From: an uncultured Erysipelotrichaceae bacterium
Lineage (GTDB): Bacteria; Bacillota_I; Bacilli_A; RFN20; CAG-826
Length of the DNA: 14,251 nucleotides
NCBI GenBank assembly: GCA_902782395.1
Contig: CACZNF010000009.1
Span: forward strand, 1-14,251
Reading direction: 5' to 3'
Position 1 is the stretch's first letter. Each line of letters begins with the position of its first letter. Made by a program: the position numbers and the translations under genes. Under the pieces are notes generated by a model. The model worked only from the letters and a program-made list of their open reading frames with translations, ran no database searches and was not told the DNA's origin. Positions 1 to 6,985 of this stretch are shown here, piece by piece.

Positions 1-1011
1 AATCATCGCTACTGTATAAAAGAAGACTGGTAAGAATACCGCGGCTATTTGCACTTGCGCTAATGCGCGGTCCATATAGGCAATATGAGGCATATATGTT
101 CTTACAGTTGTGCCTTTAACTTCCATGCCTTTCTTTTCAAGTCTCGCGGTAATTCTATCTACCGCATCATCTAACTTCACACCCTGTTTATTTTTAACTA
201 AAACTTGGTTAGACCAGTGACTAACAAAATGGTCGTCTGCAAGAGCTTCAACGATATCTGGAATGGTAATACCTGTAACTGCGACAGCTTTATCGTAATA
301 TTCTTTATAAATAGTATCTCCACTTTCAATACGGTCATGGACCATTTTCGCTAATACTGTTAAGCCTTTAGATAATTCCACTTCACTAGCGTAGATATAA
401 CCAAAGTCATGATTATCTGACCAAATATAGTTATTCGCTCTTGGATAAATACCTTCTGGAGTTTCTACAATCTCAGCGATATAGAAATTCGCATACATAT
501 TTAAAAAGCCTAATTCCACGACATCACCGAGTTTAAAGTTATTGTTTTTAGCGAACTTTCGACAGACAGAAATATTCGCAGCGACATCTACTTCTTTACC
601 GCGGAAGTTAATGGCCTTTTTAACATATGGGGTACTTTCTAAAACATATCTTTTGAATATTTGATTTTTAAATTCACTCTTCGGATCATCGTCATATGAA
701 AAGACTCTCGCTACAAGTGTTCTATCTGGTTTTTTAAGATAACAGTCCACAGTTAATCTAGAATCATATTTATCAATAACATCTGTTAATTCATTAAGAC
801 AGTCTAGGTTTTCTCTTCTAACAAACTGTGTGGATACAAGTTCATCCATATCTTGATACTCAGTCACATAGTTAACGTAATTGTTTTTAGTGTTCACGAT
901 AGATGAACCAAAACAACACAAAAGAGCGACCGAAAGCATGCTCACGAAAACCATGGAAAAGAATAATCCAAGGAAGCGTTTAAAAAACGGCCGTAGCATG
1001 GTTTTAATCAT
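1..1011 (-). CDS. FtsX/MacB-like ABC transporter permease, N-terminal part (runs off the left edge)
   Basis: The frame is open from an ATG at 1011 to the first base of the window, 337 codons, with the C-terminus outside. The first residues are basic (MIKTMLRPFFKRF) and lead into one membrane helix at about residues 13-34. A long soluble, presumably extracytoplasmic domain follows, and a second helix begins near residue 325 (AAVFLPVFFYTVAMI). One helix, a large outer domain and then further helices is the plan of the FtsX/MacB permease family. The ATG overlaps the stop codon of the upstream ATPase gene by one base (TAATG), so translation is probably coupled. Together they should form one transporter. 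The substrate is unknown; the family includes lipoprotein extractors, peptide and antibiotic exporters, and FtsX-type hydrolase activators. Family assignment rests on topology and the ATPase partner. Confidence 0.85.
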   Translation of the reverse strand, partial: MIKTMLRPFFKRFLGLFFSMVFVSMLSVALLCCFGSSIVNTKNNYVNYVTEYQDMDELVSTQFVRRENLDCLNELTDVIDKYDSRLTVDCYLKKPDRTLVARVFSYDDDPKSEFKNQIFKRYVLESTPYVKKAINFRGKEVDVAANISVCRKFAKNNNFKLGDVVELGFLNMYANFYIAEIVETPEGIYPRANNYIWSDNHDFGYIYASEVELSKGLTVLAKMVHDRIESGDTIYKEYYDKAVAVTGITIPDIVEALADDHFVSHWSNQVLVKNKQGVKLDDAVDRITARLEKKGMEVKGTTVRTYMPHIAYMDRALAQVQIAAVFLPVFFYTVAMI

Positions 1012-1718
1012 TACCACTCAACCTCTTCTGCTTTAACGATGTGTTCGTTTATTTCATCAGAAATGACTTTACCGTTTTTCATGGTGATAATACGGTTAGC
1101 CATTTGCGCTATTTCTCTAGTGTGTGTTACTAAGACAATAGTTTTACCTTCGTTATGGATATCTTCTAATAACTTTAATACCGCTTTACCTGAAACATCA
1201 TCTAAAGCGCCTGTTGGTTCATCACATAAAAGAATATTGCTGTCCTTATTAAGCGCTCTAGCGATGGCCACTCTTTGTTGTTGACCACCAGAAAGTTGTC
1301 TTGGGAATTTATCTTTCTTATCTAATAAGCCCACTCTATCTAAAAGAGATAAAGCTCTTTCTTTATTTCTACTACCTGGAGAAAGGGTGACGTTTTGATA
1401 AACAGTAACATCATTAATCAAATTAAAGAATTGATAGACAAATCCCACTTCATTACGACGGTATAAAGTTAATCCCTTATCGTTTAACTTAACGATATCA
1501 CGGTCATTAACAATGATTTGGCCACTGTCGACTTTATCGATTGCCCCAATCATATTCAAAAGAGTGGATTTACCACTACCGGAGCCTCCTAATCTCACCA
1601 GAAAATCATGCTCATAGACAGTTACAGACACATCATTAAGCGCGTACATTAAACCTTCGCCTTCACCATATGTCTTAACAAGATTTTTAGCTTCAATTAA
1701 TGGGACTCCCTTTTCCAT
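1011..1718 (-). CDS. ABC transporter ATP-binding protein, MacB/LolD type
   Basis: This 235-residue ATPase has a full motif set: Walker A GGSGSGKST at 44-52, Q-loop glutamine 96 (VYQFFN), signature LSGGQQQRV at 142-150, Walker B ILLCDEPTGALD at 162-173, and H-loop histidine 199. The DEPTGALD ending and the 'QQQRVAIARAL' run are typical of the MacB/LolD/FtsE group that pairs with FtsX-like permeases. Between Q-loop and signature it is a little shorter than usual. The ATG at 1718 has an AGAGGT ribosome site 8 bases upstream that begins directly after the stop of the phosphatase-ATPase gene (16-base gap). Its stop overlaps the permease start. It should power the adjoining permease by ATP hydrolysis at the inner membrane face. 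Its place in one operon with STAS/PP2C signalling genes suggests that transport and signalling are linked, but this is inference. Confidence 0.93.
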   Translation of the reverse strand: MEKGVPLIEAKNLVKTYGEGEGLMYALNDVSVTVYEHDFLVRLGGSGSGKSTLLNMIGAIDKVDSGQIIVNDRDIVKLNDKGLTLYRRNEVGFVYQFFNLINDVTVYQNVTLSPGSRNKERALSLLDRVGLLDKKDKFPRQLSGGQQQRVAIARALNKDSNILLCDEPTGALDDVSGKAVLKLLEDIHNEGKTIVLVTHTREIAQMANRIITMKNGKVISDEINEHIVKAEEVEW

Positions 1719-1734
1719 AAATTTCTACCTCTTT

Positions 1735-2802
1735 TTAAAACTTTTTCTTCAAAGTTACTATGTTCTTTTTGTTTATGTAATCGTAAGCGTATTCGCTCAT
1801 CAGTTTCTTAACTATCAGAATACCGAGGCCGCCTTCTTTCACTCTCGCTAACTCTTCTTGCCCGGTTAACGGCTTATTGTTAACGCTGAATGGATTGAAC
1901 TGGATACCTCGATCAATAATCGTGATAACTAATTCGTTTTTATCTTGGTTAAAGAGCAATCTGATGAAGATATCATCTGTATAATCGGCATAACCATATT
2001 TCACAATGTTAGATAGCATTTCATCAGCGACGACATTGAGATTATTAATGAACATCTCTTCTAAATGCATCTTATGACCGAAATCATCAATCATTTGAAT
2101 CATCTTAGATAAGTTCTCTTTAACACCTTTAAATCTTTGTTCTTCATAAAGGTAATTATCACCATGATATTTAATAGTGATATAGGTCATATCATCCGCT
2201 TGATCTTCACCATCAACGAATCTTTCAATATCATCTTTTAATGAGTGATGAAGTTCCACTAAGCAAGAGTATTCTTTATGGTTAAAGATATCGAGTAAGC
2301 GATCATCACCATAGAATAAACCATGTTTATTTCTCGCTTCGGTAATACCATCTGTATAAAGAGTTAAAGTATCACCATTATTTAATTGATAAACTTCATC
2401 CATCACAAAGACATCTTTAAGTGGACCTAGAACAAAGCCTGATTGACACTTTAAGAAATGATAGTGTTTATTTTGACCAACGACTGGAGGATTATGACCC
2501 GCATTAGCGAATCTCATTTCACCAGTTTTAGTGTTAATAATGGCAAAGAAACATGTCACAAACATATTTGAATCATTGCCTTTATTAATGGTCTTATTAA
2601 CTTCTTTTAAGGTTTCCGCTGGGGATTTAGTAATGGAAACAATATTCTTAAAGCAAGTAATTGTTTTCATCATAAACATGGCCGCTGGAATACCTTTACC
2701 AGAGACGTCAGCGATCACTAAAGCAAAATGGTCATCATCAAGTTGGAAGTAATCATAGAAGTCACCACCGACTTGTTTCGCGGCTTTTAGTTCTGCTTGC
2801 AC
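1735..2802 (-). CDS. PP2C-type (SpoIIE/RsbU) phosphatase fused to RsbW-like ATPase domain; N-terminus lost to a frameshift
   Basis: Counting from the GTG at 2802 there are 355 residues. Residues 1-212 form a PP2C/SpoIIE domain: VGGDFYD (D14), ADVSGKG (D32), GHNPP, LYTDGITEA (D151) and QADDMTY (D203/D204) supply the metal-binding acids. Residues 222-355 form an RsbW-like HATPase domain: N-box ADEMLSNIVKYGYA at 259-272, DRG at 297-299 and GGLGI at 324-328. Such proteins dephosphorylate (PP2C) and phosphorylate (HATPase) STAS partner proteins. The GTG is probably not the true start. The frame stays open to 2946 and encodes family-typical sequence upstream of it (TELDVARDIQLATLP), with no ATG, GTG or TTG between. 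That stretch overlaps the end of the membrane gene upstream, so the two look like one gene split by a 4-bp insertion. An independent product, if made, would lack the conserved start of the PP2C domain. Confidence 0.85.
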   Translation of the reverse strand: MQAELKAAKQVGGDFYDYFQLDDDHFALVIADVSGKGIPAAMFMMKTITCFKNIVSITKSPAETLKEVNKTINKGNDSNMFVTCFFAIINTKTGEMRFANAGHNPPVVGQNKHYHFLKCQSGFVLGPLKDVFVMDEVYQLNNGDTLTLYTDGITEARNKHGLFYGDDRLLDIFNHKEYSCLVELHHSLKDDIERFVDGEDQADDMTYITIKYHGDNYLYEEQRFKGVKENLSKMIQMIDDFGHKMHLEEMFINNLNVVADEMLSNIVKYGYADYTDDIFIRLLFNQDKNELVITIIDRGIQFNPFSVNNKPLTGQEELARVKEGGLGILIVKKLMSEYAYDYINKKNIVTLKKKF

Positions 2803-2926
2803 TTCAATATCTTTAGAAGTGACTAAACCAGTTGGTAATGTCGCTAATTGAATGTCTCTAGCGACATCTAATTCTGTTTTGGTCTTTTCTTGTTCAGTGT
2901 TAACACTGATTTCTTTAACTAATAAC

Positions 2927-3607
2927 TTATATGTATGTACGGATATTTAAAGAATGAGAAATGATATAGATTAAAGTGAAGAGGGCCGCTCTTGGTAAGA
3001 AACTTAACGTTAAAGCGTCAACATAATGGTTTCTACCCGCTTCTAATTCACTATGTAATAGTTCATAACGTTCTTGAATACCAAAGACGTTCATATCCAC
3101 TTCGTGAGTAACTGGATCAATCTTATAGCCTAATAAGCTTGGATCATATTCACCAACGAATAAAGAACCATATAGGCACACTAACATGAGCGATAAAGAA
3201 GTAATGAAGATGATTCTACCAACCTTAGGATTATAGTAATGGTTAGTAATCATGATACATAATGCCCAACCAATAAAAGCATTTCTTGGTAAAAGAATAT
3301 TAAGGAAACCAATCGCTATCACAAATGAGAATGTGACGAAATACTTATATCCCGGTTTTCTAAGAAAAGATTTAAAACGGAACATATAAAGTATTGGTGA
3401 AAGCATAATTAGTATGCTTAATGGGAAAACGGTATGAATAATTGGTTTCATGTATGGGCTAGCATAAAATGCCCCTGTTAAATAACAAATCCAAATACCT
3501 AAAAGAAGGACACCACCAAAGGCGGTCGCTAAGCTCATCTGCTTATTAGCGTCAGCTTCGTTATCGTAATATGCTTCTAAATATTTATTTCTTTCTGCGG
3601 CTGTCAT
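2927..3607 (-). CDS. Six-helix membrane segment, apparently the sensor half of the downstream PP2C phosphatase
   Basis: The product is about 226 residues with roughly six hydrophobic segments, a 60-residue hydrophilic stretch between helices 5 and 6, and a stop a few residues after the last helix. It has no enzymatic motif. The ATG at 3607 is preferred because AGGTG lies 6 bases upstream. A GTG at 3616 (three codons longer) falls inside that ribosome site and overlaps the kinase gene by 8 bases. With the ATG, the gene starts one base after the kinase stop. The frame ends at 2927 while the phosphatase frame is open from 2946, so they overlap out of frame. Deleting one 4-bp repeat unit at 2930-2939 joins them as ...NIRTYKLLVKEISVNTEQEK..., a helical linker leading into the PP2C domain. 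This is most likely the membrane sensor region of one 622-residue protein. What it senses is unknown. Confidence 0.8.
   Translation of the reverse strand: MTAAERNKYLEAYYDNEADANKQMSLATAFGGVLLLGIWICYLTGAFYASPYMKPIIHTVFPLSILIMLSPILYMFRFKSFLRKPGYKYFVTFSFVIAIGFLNILLPRNAFIGWALCIMITNHYYNPKVGRIIFITSLSLMLVCLYGSLFVGEYDPSLLGYKIDPVTHEVDMNVFGIQERYELLHSELEAGRNHYVDALTLSFLPRAALFTLIYIISHSLNIRTYI
2930..2939. repeat. 4-bp tandem repeat (TATG x2.5; TACA on the coding strand) at the frame break
   Basis: The plus strand reads TATGTATGTA, two and a half copies of a tetranucleotide. It lies within the 20-bp window where the membrane segment's frame and the phosphatase frame overlap. Losing one unit, or gaining two, would fuse the two frames. 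Slipped-strand mispairing could add or remove a unit, although 2.5 copies is short for a hypermutable tract. Confidence 0.75.
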
Positions 3608-3608
3608 A

Positions 3609-4763
3609 TTAGGCACCTATTTCTAAGTCGTTATATTTACGGAGTAAGATTTCTAATCTCTTCTTACAACCATTGAATCTCTTTTCATTATCTCTTTGAT
3701 TGGTTAAGGTCCACCACACCATGTGGATATAGCACACTAAGGCAATCTTATCTTTAATAGCTTGGTCTTCGTTACCAAAGTATAAATTAATGATTCTGTT
3801 ATATAGAGTCATAGAGAAAGCAGCAGATACGCCTAAGAATCTTTCATTGTTGCCTGGATCATCTTCTTCAAAGGCCACGTATGGAGCGCGTAAAGCCGCT
3901 AATTCGAAAATTGGGTGACCACGGGATAATGTATCCATATCAATTAAGAGGAAATCATCACCTTGAACCATGATGTTTTTGAAGTGGCAGTCACCATGCA
4001 CAAATGTCATTCTATCTGGAATGCTTTCAATGAGATCTAAGCACTTTTGAGCATCTTTTTCTTCTAAGTAAGGTTTAATTTCTTTGACCTTTTGGAGATA
4101 GAACTTTTTAGCGTCTGGAATGATTGGATCATAACATTCAGTGGTATTAATCTTCTTGAGAAGTTTAACGTATTTATCTAATAAATCATTATATTGTTCT
4201 GGATATTTCACAAAGGCGTTCTTTAAAGACATACAGTCAAGCATTTCAAAACGCACACCAAACTTATCACCGACTTTGACGATATCAAAAGATATCGCTG
4301 TAGGAATACCAGCGACAAAGGCTTGTTTAGCGAGTTTTAATTCTCTTTCAATTTGATGTTCATCGCTTGTTCTTTTAAAGACTTTAACAATTGTGTCTTT
4401 ATCTAATCTATAAACTGTGGAGAAGAAACCTTCACCGATGACTTCCGCACCTTTAACATCAATGACCTTTAAAGCTTTAGAAACATCCATGATGTTAATA
4501 AAGCCTGTCATGCTTAAGACATCATAGACTTCTAATGAAGCTTCCTTAATATGAACGTCATCATATTTTTGTTTAAGTTTAAGAATAATACGAAGGCCCG
4601 CACTGGAGACATAACGTAATTGGGAGAAATCTAAGTTTAATGTTTGGAATGATTGATGATCTGTGACTTCTTCAATTTCTTTCTCAACATCATCAGCGTT
4701 ATAAGAATTGAGTTCTCCTTCAAAGAATAAAGAAAGGATATTGTTATCTAGTGTAAATTTCAT
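3609..4763 (-). CDS. STAS domain fused to an APH/choline-kinase-fold phosphotransferase
   Basis: The protein has 384 residues. Residues 1-100 form a STAS (anti-anti-sigma factor) domain: LDFSQLRYVSSAGLRIIL at 44-61 matches the phosphorylation segment of SpoIIAA/RsbV, with S54 aligned to the phosphorylated serine. Residues 105-384 look like an aminoglycoside-phosphotransferase-fold kinase: glycine-rich GEGFFSTVY at 110-118, VKVFK with K127, catalytic HGDCHFKN at 256-263, and IDMD at 274-277. The ATG at 4763 has AAGGAG 6 bases upstream, and an extended -10 promoter lies further up. It is the first gene of an operon with the PP2C-HATPase protein, which by family knowledge would phosphorylate and dephosphorylate a STAS serine. 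The kinase substrate (protein, aminoglycoside or other small molecule) cannot be deduced. I infer that the STAS domain is the signalling input and the kinase the controlled output. Confidence 0.88.
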   Translation of the reverse strand: MKFTLDNNILSLFFEGELNSYNADDVEKEIEEVTDHQSFQTLNLDFSQLRYVSSAGLRIILKLKQKYDDVHIKEASLEVYDVLSMTGFINIMDVSKALKVIDVKGAEVIGEGFFSTVYRLDKDTIVKVFKRTSDEHQIERELKLAKQAFVAGIPTAISFDIVKVGDKFGVRFEMLDCMSLKNAFVKYPEQYNDLLDKYVKLLKKINTTECYDPIIPDAKKFYLQKVKEIKPYLEEKDAQKCLDLIESIPDRMTFVHGDCHFKNIMVQGDDFLLIDMDTLSRGHPIFELAALRAPYVAFEEDDPGNNERFLGVSAAFSMTLYNRIINLYFGNEDQAIKDKIALVCYIHMVWWTLTNQRDNEKRFNGCKKRLEILLRKYNDLEIGA

Positions 4764-4798
4764 ATGGGTCTCCTTCTATGATTTTTTAACGTGCTTTT

Positions 4799-4807
4799 AT
4801 TATAGCA
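4799..4807 (-). promoter_or_regulatory. Extended -10 promoter of the STAS-kinase operon
   Basis: On the minus strand the bases read TGCTATAAT, a perfect extended -10 element (TGn plus TATAAT). The hexamer 17 bases upstream is poor, which is usual for extended -10 promoters. It lies 35 bases before the ribosome-site/ATG region of the STAS-kinase gene. Confidence 0.7.
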
Positions 4808-4833
4808 TACGTCATGCGCACAAAAGTGCCACA

Positions 4834-4862
4834 AAAAAAGGTGTTCTAGCACCACCTTTTTT
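4834..4862 (-). terminator. Rho-independent terminator, probably of the lipoprotein operon; near-symmetric
   Basis: AAAAAAGGTG (4834-4843) pairs with CACCTTTTTT (4853-4862) around a 9-base loop. Read on the minus strand, it ends in a run of seven T. It lies 200 bases past the last lipoprotein stop and just upstream of the next operon's promoter, so it would insulate the two. Its A/T flanks make it potentially active in both directions. Confidence 0.7.
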
Positions 4863-5062
4863 CGGCCGCTTCATTATGAGAAAACTTTTTTCGGGTATGC
4901 GGCTATTTTTTCTTCTTCGGTAAAGGAAAGAAGAGGGAAAGTAATTTTTTAAGTTACACGAAAATGGGTAACTTAATTTTTAAAAAGAAAACTTGATACT
5001 CTCATTATAATACTTCTTTTGTTTTTATCTAGATATTTTTACGGAAAAAATACCGAATTGAA

Positions 5063-5938
5063 CTAATATTGTCCTAGTATTCGATTGGCTTCGCTAATTA
5101 TGGTACGACCAGCTTCGTAGTCTATAGTGTAGACGTTATAGTAGAACATTCCTTGGCGGCATACTCTATCTTGTTTTATGTAGTTAACAACATAGACAGT
5201 ACGATAATTTCTACTTAAGCCAAAATACCAAGGTTTGGCTTCGTAGCTAATAAAGTCCGCAGTGTTATATAGGAAATACATTTCGTCTTGAGGAGGATAC
5301 TCTGCGACTGTATCAAAATATGAATACTCGATATTTTCTAATGTGCCTAGTAACTGTGCTTGACTATCTATAAATATATCGTTTCCAAGGCGACCTCTTA
5401 TTCTTTGTTCATCTTTTAAAGAATCGAGTAATTTATAAACGCTTTTATTTTCTTTAGTGTCGAGAAAATCTTCTTTCTCCACTTGTTCAGCGTAATCGTA
5501 GCGGTCTTCCACATATTTGAAAAAAGCCTTCGCTGATTCTTCTGAGATAGTGAAATAACTATATGAATCTAAAATATCTGAGCCATATTCATTGATGATA
5601 ATTGAACCGTTTTCATAAAACCTCATTTGACTTGTTAAAGAACGGTCATAACCATAACGATAAATATCATAGGAAACGAATCTATCCATATCTTCTGGTT
5701 CAGTGAATCTCTTTTTAGCGTCTAGTTTCTTTAATTCATCCATGATATAGGAATCACCATCATTTAGCCATGTATTATAATGACGACCATTTTGAACGTA
5801 ATAATGGCATTCATCGAGGTTTACAACGTCTTCTAAAATCTCTGAAAACGTCTTGCGTTTGAGTTTTTGTGTACAACCCGTTAACGCACTAATGGATATA
5901 GTAATAGCAGTAAATAACACTAATTTATTCATTTTCAT
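5063..5938 (-). CDS. Putative lipoprotein of unknown function, third of three tandem paralogues
   Basis: This 291-residue protein begins with a lipoprotein signal: basic MKMNK, a hydrophobic core, and lipobox LTGC with the lipidated cysteine at residue 22. It should therefore be tethered to the outer face of the membrane. No known domain is recognised. A segment near 107-150 (FYENGSIIIN ... YFTISEESAKAFFKYVEDRYDYAE) corresponds to blocks in the two upstream lipoproteins, so it is a divergent member of the same family. The ATG at 5938 follows GAGAGG by 8 bases; a second ATG two codons in (5932) is less well placed. It lies 52 bases after the preceding gene, and a perfect 7-bp inverted repeat (5952-5971) abuts the ribosome site. 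It is rich in Tyr, Asp and Glu. Function unknown. Confidence 0.85.
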   Translation of the reverse strand: MKMNKLVLFTAITISISALTGCTQKLKRKTFSEILEDVVNLDECHYYVQNGRHYNTWLNDGDSYIMDELKKLDAKKRFTEPEDMDRFVSYDIYRYGYDRSLTSQMRFYENGSIIINEYGSDILDSYSYFTISEESAKAFFKYVEDRYDYAEQVEKEDFLDTKENKSVYKLLDSLKDEQRIRGRLGNDIFIDSQAQLLGTLENIEYSYFDTVAEYPPQDEMYFLYNTADFISYEAKPWYFGLSRNYRTVYVVNYIKQDRVCRQGMFYYNVYTIDYEAGRTIISEANRILGQY

Positions 5939-5951
5939 ATGGAATGCCTCT

Positions 5952-5971
5952 CATTTATTAGACCATAAATG
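5952..5971 (-). promoter_or_regulatory. Small hairpin next to the ribosome site of the third lipoprotein
   Basis: CATTTAT (5952-5958) and ATAAATG (5965-5971) form a perfect 7-bp inverted repeat with a 6-base loop. On the mRNA its base touches the GAGAGG ribosome site (5947-5952). It could tune translation of the third gene relative to the first two or block decay. It is A/U-rich and lacks a T-run, so it is not a terminator. Function is inferred. Confidence 0.35.
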
Positions 5972-5990
5972 GTTAGGAAACTGCTAATAA

Positions 5991-6983
5991 TTAATTACGG
6001 TTCTTAAGAGGCGCGTACGCTGTATCGTACATCTCTTGGCCCATTTCACTAGGAATTTCATATTCTGCGATGAGGAAATGATACTTACCATCGACATAAT
6101 CACCATAGACTTTAGTGACACCAGCAATAGTGAAGTTTTTGCCACCCTCTAAGATATAGCCATAGGAAGCATATTCATCGTTATATTCGATAGCAAATAA
6201 GGAATTTCTAATCGCATCATAATCAACGCTCTTATAGCCTTTAAATGTATGAGGGATAGTTTTAATTCTATCAATCATCGCTTGAGCGGTTGTTTTTCTT
6301 GTATCGGTATAGTTATGAGAAATATAGCCAGAAGCAACACGATATGGATGTGTGGTTTCCACGTCTAAATTACAGTAATCGCTTTCTCTTGCTAAATCCT
6401 TATCAGCGGTTTCTAAGAATGTATCTAAAGAACAATATCTTTCTTTAATATCTTCATAGTAATGACGTTCGCCTCTTTCAATTTTAGCGAGGTCTTCTTC
6501 CACAATTTCAAATAACTTATTCGTGGTTTCTTCACTGATTCTAAAGAAGTATTTAGCGTTTTTGTAAATCTTTGATGTTACTTCAGTGGAAAGGTAACCA
6601 TTATCGTAGATTTTAATAATACCGTTTTCTTCAATAGGTCGACCAAAATCACCACAGGTGATAGTGATGTATCTATCTGTCTTTTTGAATTGGACTTCCA
6701 TTAAGCGTCTTTCACCGGTAAATTCTCTACTATGGACAAATTTCACTATGGTTTCTTCTTCATCAAAGGAAGTAAGTTCATGACCAGTAAGATTGACTCT
6801 ATGATAAGCGGATCTTTGTTCGTAATTTGGTTGCTCGATAGGTAAATACTCATCAAATGGGTAATACCACATCAATTCATAGGCTGAGACCGCTCGATCA
6901 TCTTCATCAACGCTTTCACATCCAATTAAAGATAAAGAGGAAGCAAGGATAAATAATGGGATTAATAATTTCTTTAATTTCAT
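5991..6983 (-). CDS. Putative lipoprotein of unknown function, second of three tandem paralogues
   Basis: This 330-residue protein has a lipoprotein signal (MKLKK, hydrophobic core, lipobox LIGC with Cys22) followed by an acidic stretch (ESVDEDD). The mature part shares blocks with the upstream gene: HELTSFDEEE against HKLTCFDDD, IYDNG (125-129), FRISEETTNKLFEIVEEDLAKIE, and near the C-terminus YVDGKYHFLIAEYE against YSDGNYYWCTVSYS. It starts at the ATG at 6983, only 2 bases after the upstream stop. A GGGGGA element inside the upstream gene's last codons probably serves as the ribosome site, so translation is likely coupled. No known domain or enzymatic motif was recognised. A surface or envelope role is inferred only from the lipobox. 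Confidence 0.87.
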   Translation of the reverse strand: MKLKKLLIPLFILASSLSLIGCESVDEDDRAVSAYELMWYYPFDEYLPIEQPNYEQRSAYHRVNLTGHELTSFDEEETIVKFVHSREFTGERRLMEVQFKKTDRYITITCGDFGRPIEENGIIKIYDNGYLSTEVTSKIYKNAKYFFRISEETTNKLFEIVEEDLAKIERGERHYYEDIKERYCSLDTFLETADKDLARESDYCNLDVETTHPYRVASGYISHNYTDTRKTTAQAMIDRIKTIPHTFKGYKSVDYDAIRNSLFAIEYNDEYASYGYILEGGKNFTIAGVTKVYGDYVDGKYHFLIAEYEIPSEMGQEMYDTAYAPLKNRN

Positions 6984-6985
6984 AA

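Larger units (their letters stand above)
4764..5062. other. Intergenic region between the lipoprotein and STAS-kinase operons (299 bases)
   Basis: It holds the STAS-kinase promoter and the terminator listed separately, plus an inverted repeat TTAAGTTAC (4949-4957) / GTAACTTAA (4968-4976) with a 10-base loop. That repeat is not followed by a T-run on the minus strand. A TATAAT-like palindrome at 5004-5011 has no -35 partner on either strand. No convincing coding sequence was found on either strand, so about 200 bases would be 3' untranslated RNA of the lipoprotein operon. Confidence 0.6.

Noticed and set aside
208..225. GTTAG...CTAAC inverted repeat resembling the feo operator core
   Set aside because: It lies inside the permease coding sequence, its spacing is 8 bases between 5-bp arms, and the sixth bases do not match. 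Chance is sufficient.
2926..2935. Programmed +1 ribosomal frameshifting at ATA-TAA-G
   Set aside because: A slow stop codon is present, but no internal ribosome-site-like stimulator precedes it and the slipped pairing would be poor. The tandem repeat explains the shift more simply. It is kept only as an alternative.
4875..4915. GCCGC...GCGGC inverted repeat as a second terminator
   Set aside because: The stem is only 5 bp with a loop of nearly 30 bases and no T-run on the minus strand.
4990..5011. TTGATA followed by TATAAT as a plus-strand promoter
   Set aside because: The spacing is only 7 bases and no plus-strand gene follows. The reverse orientation lacks a -35 hexamer.
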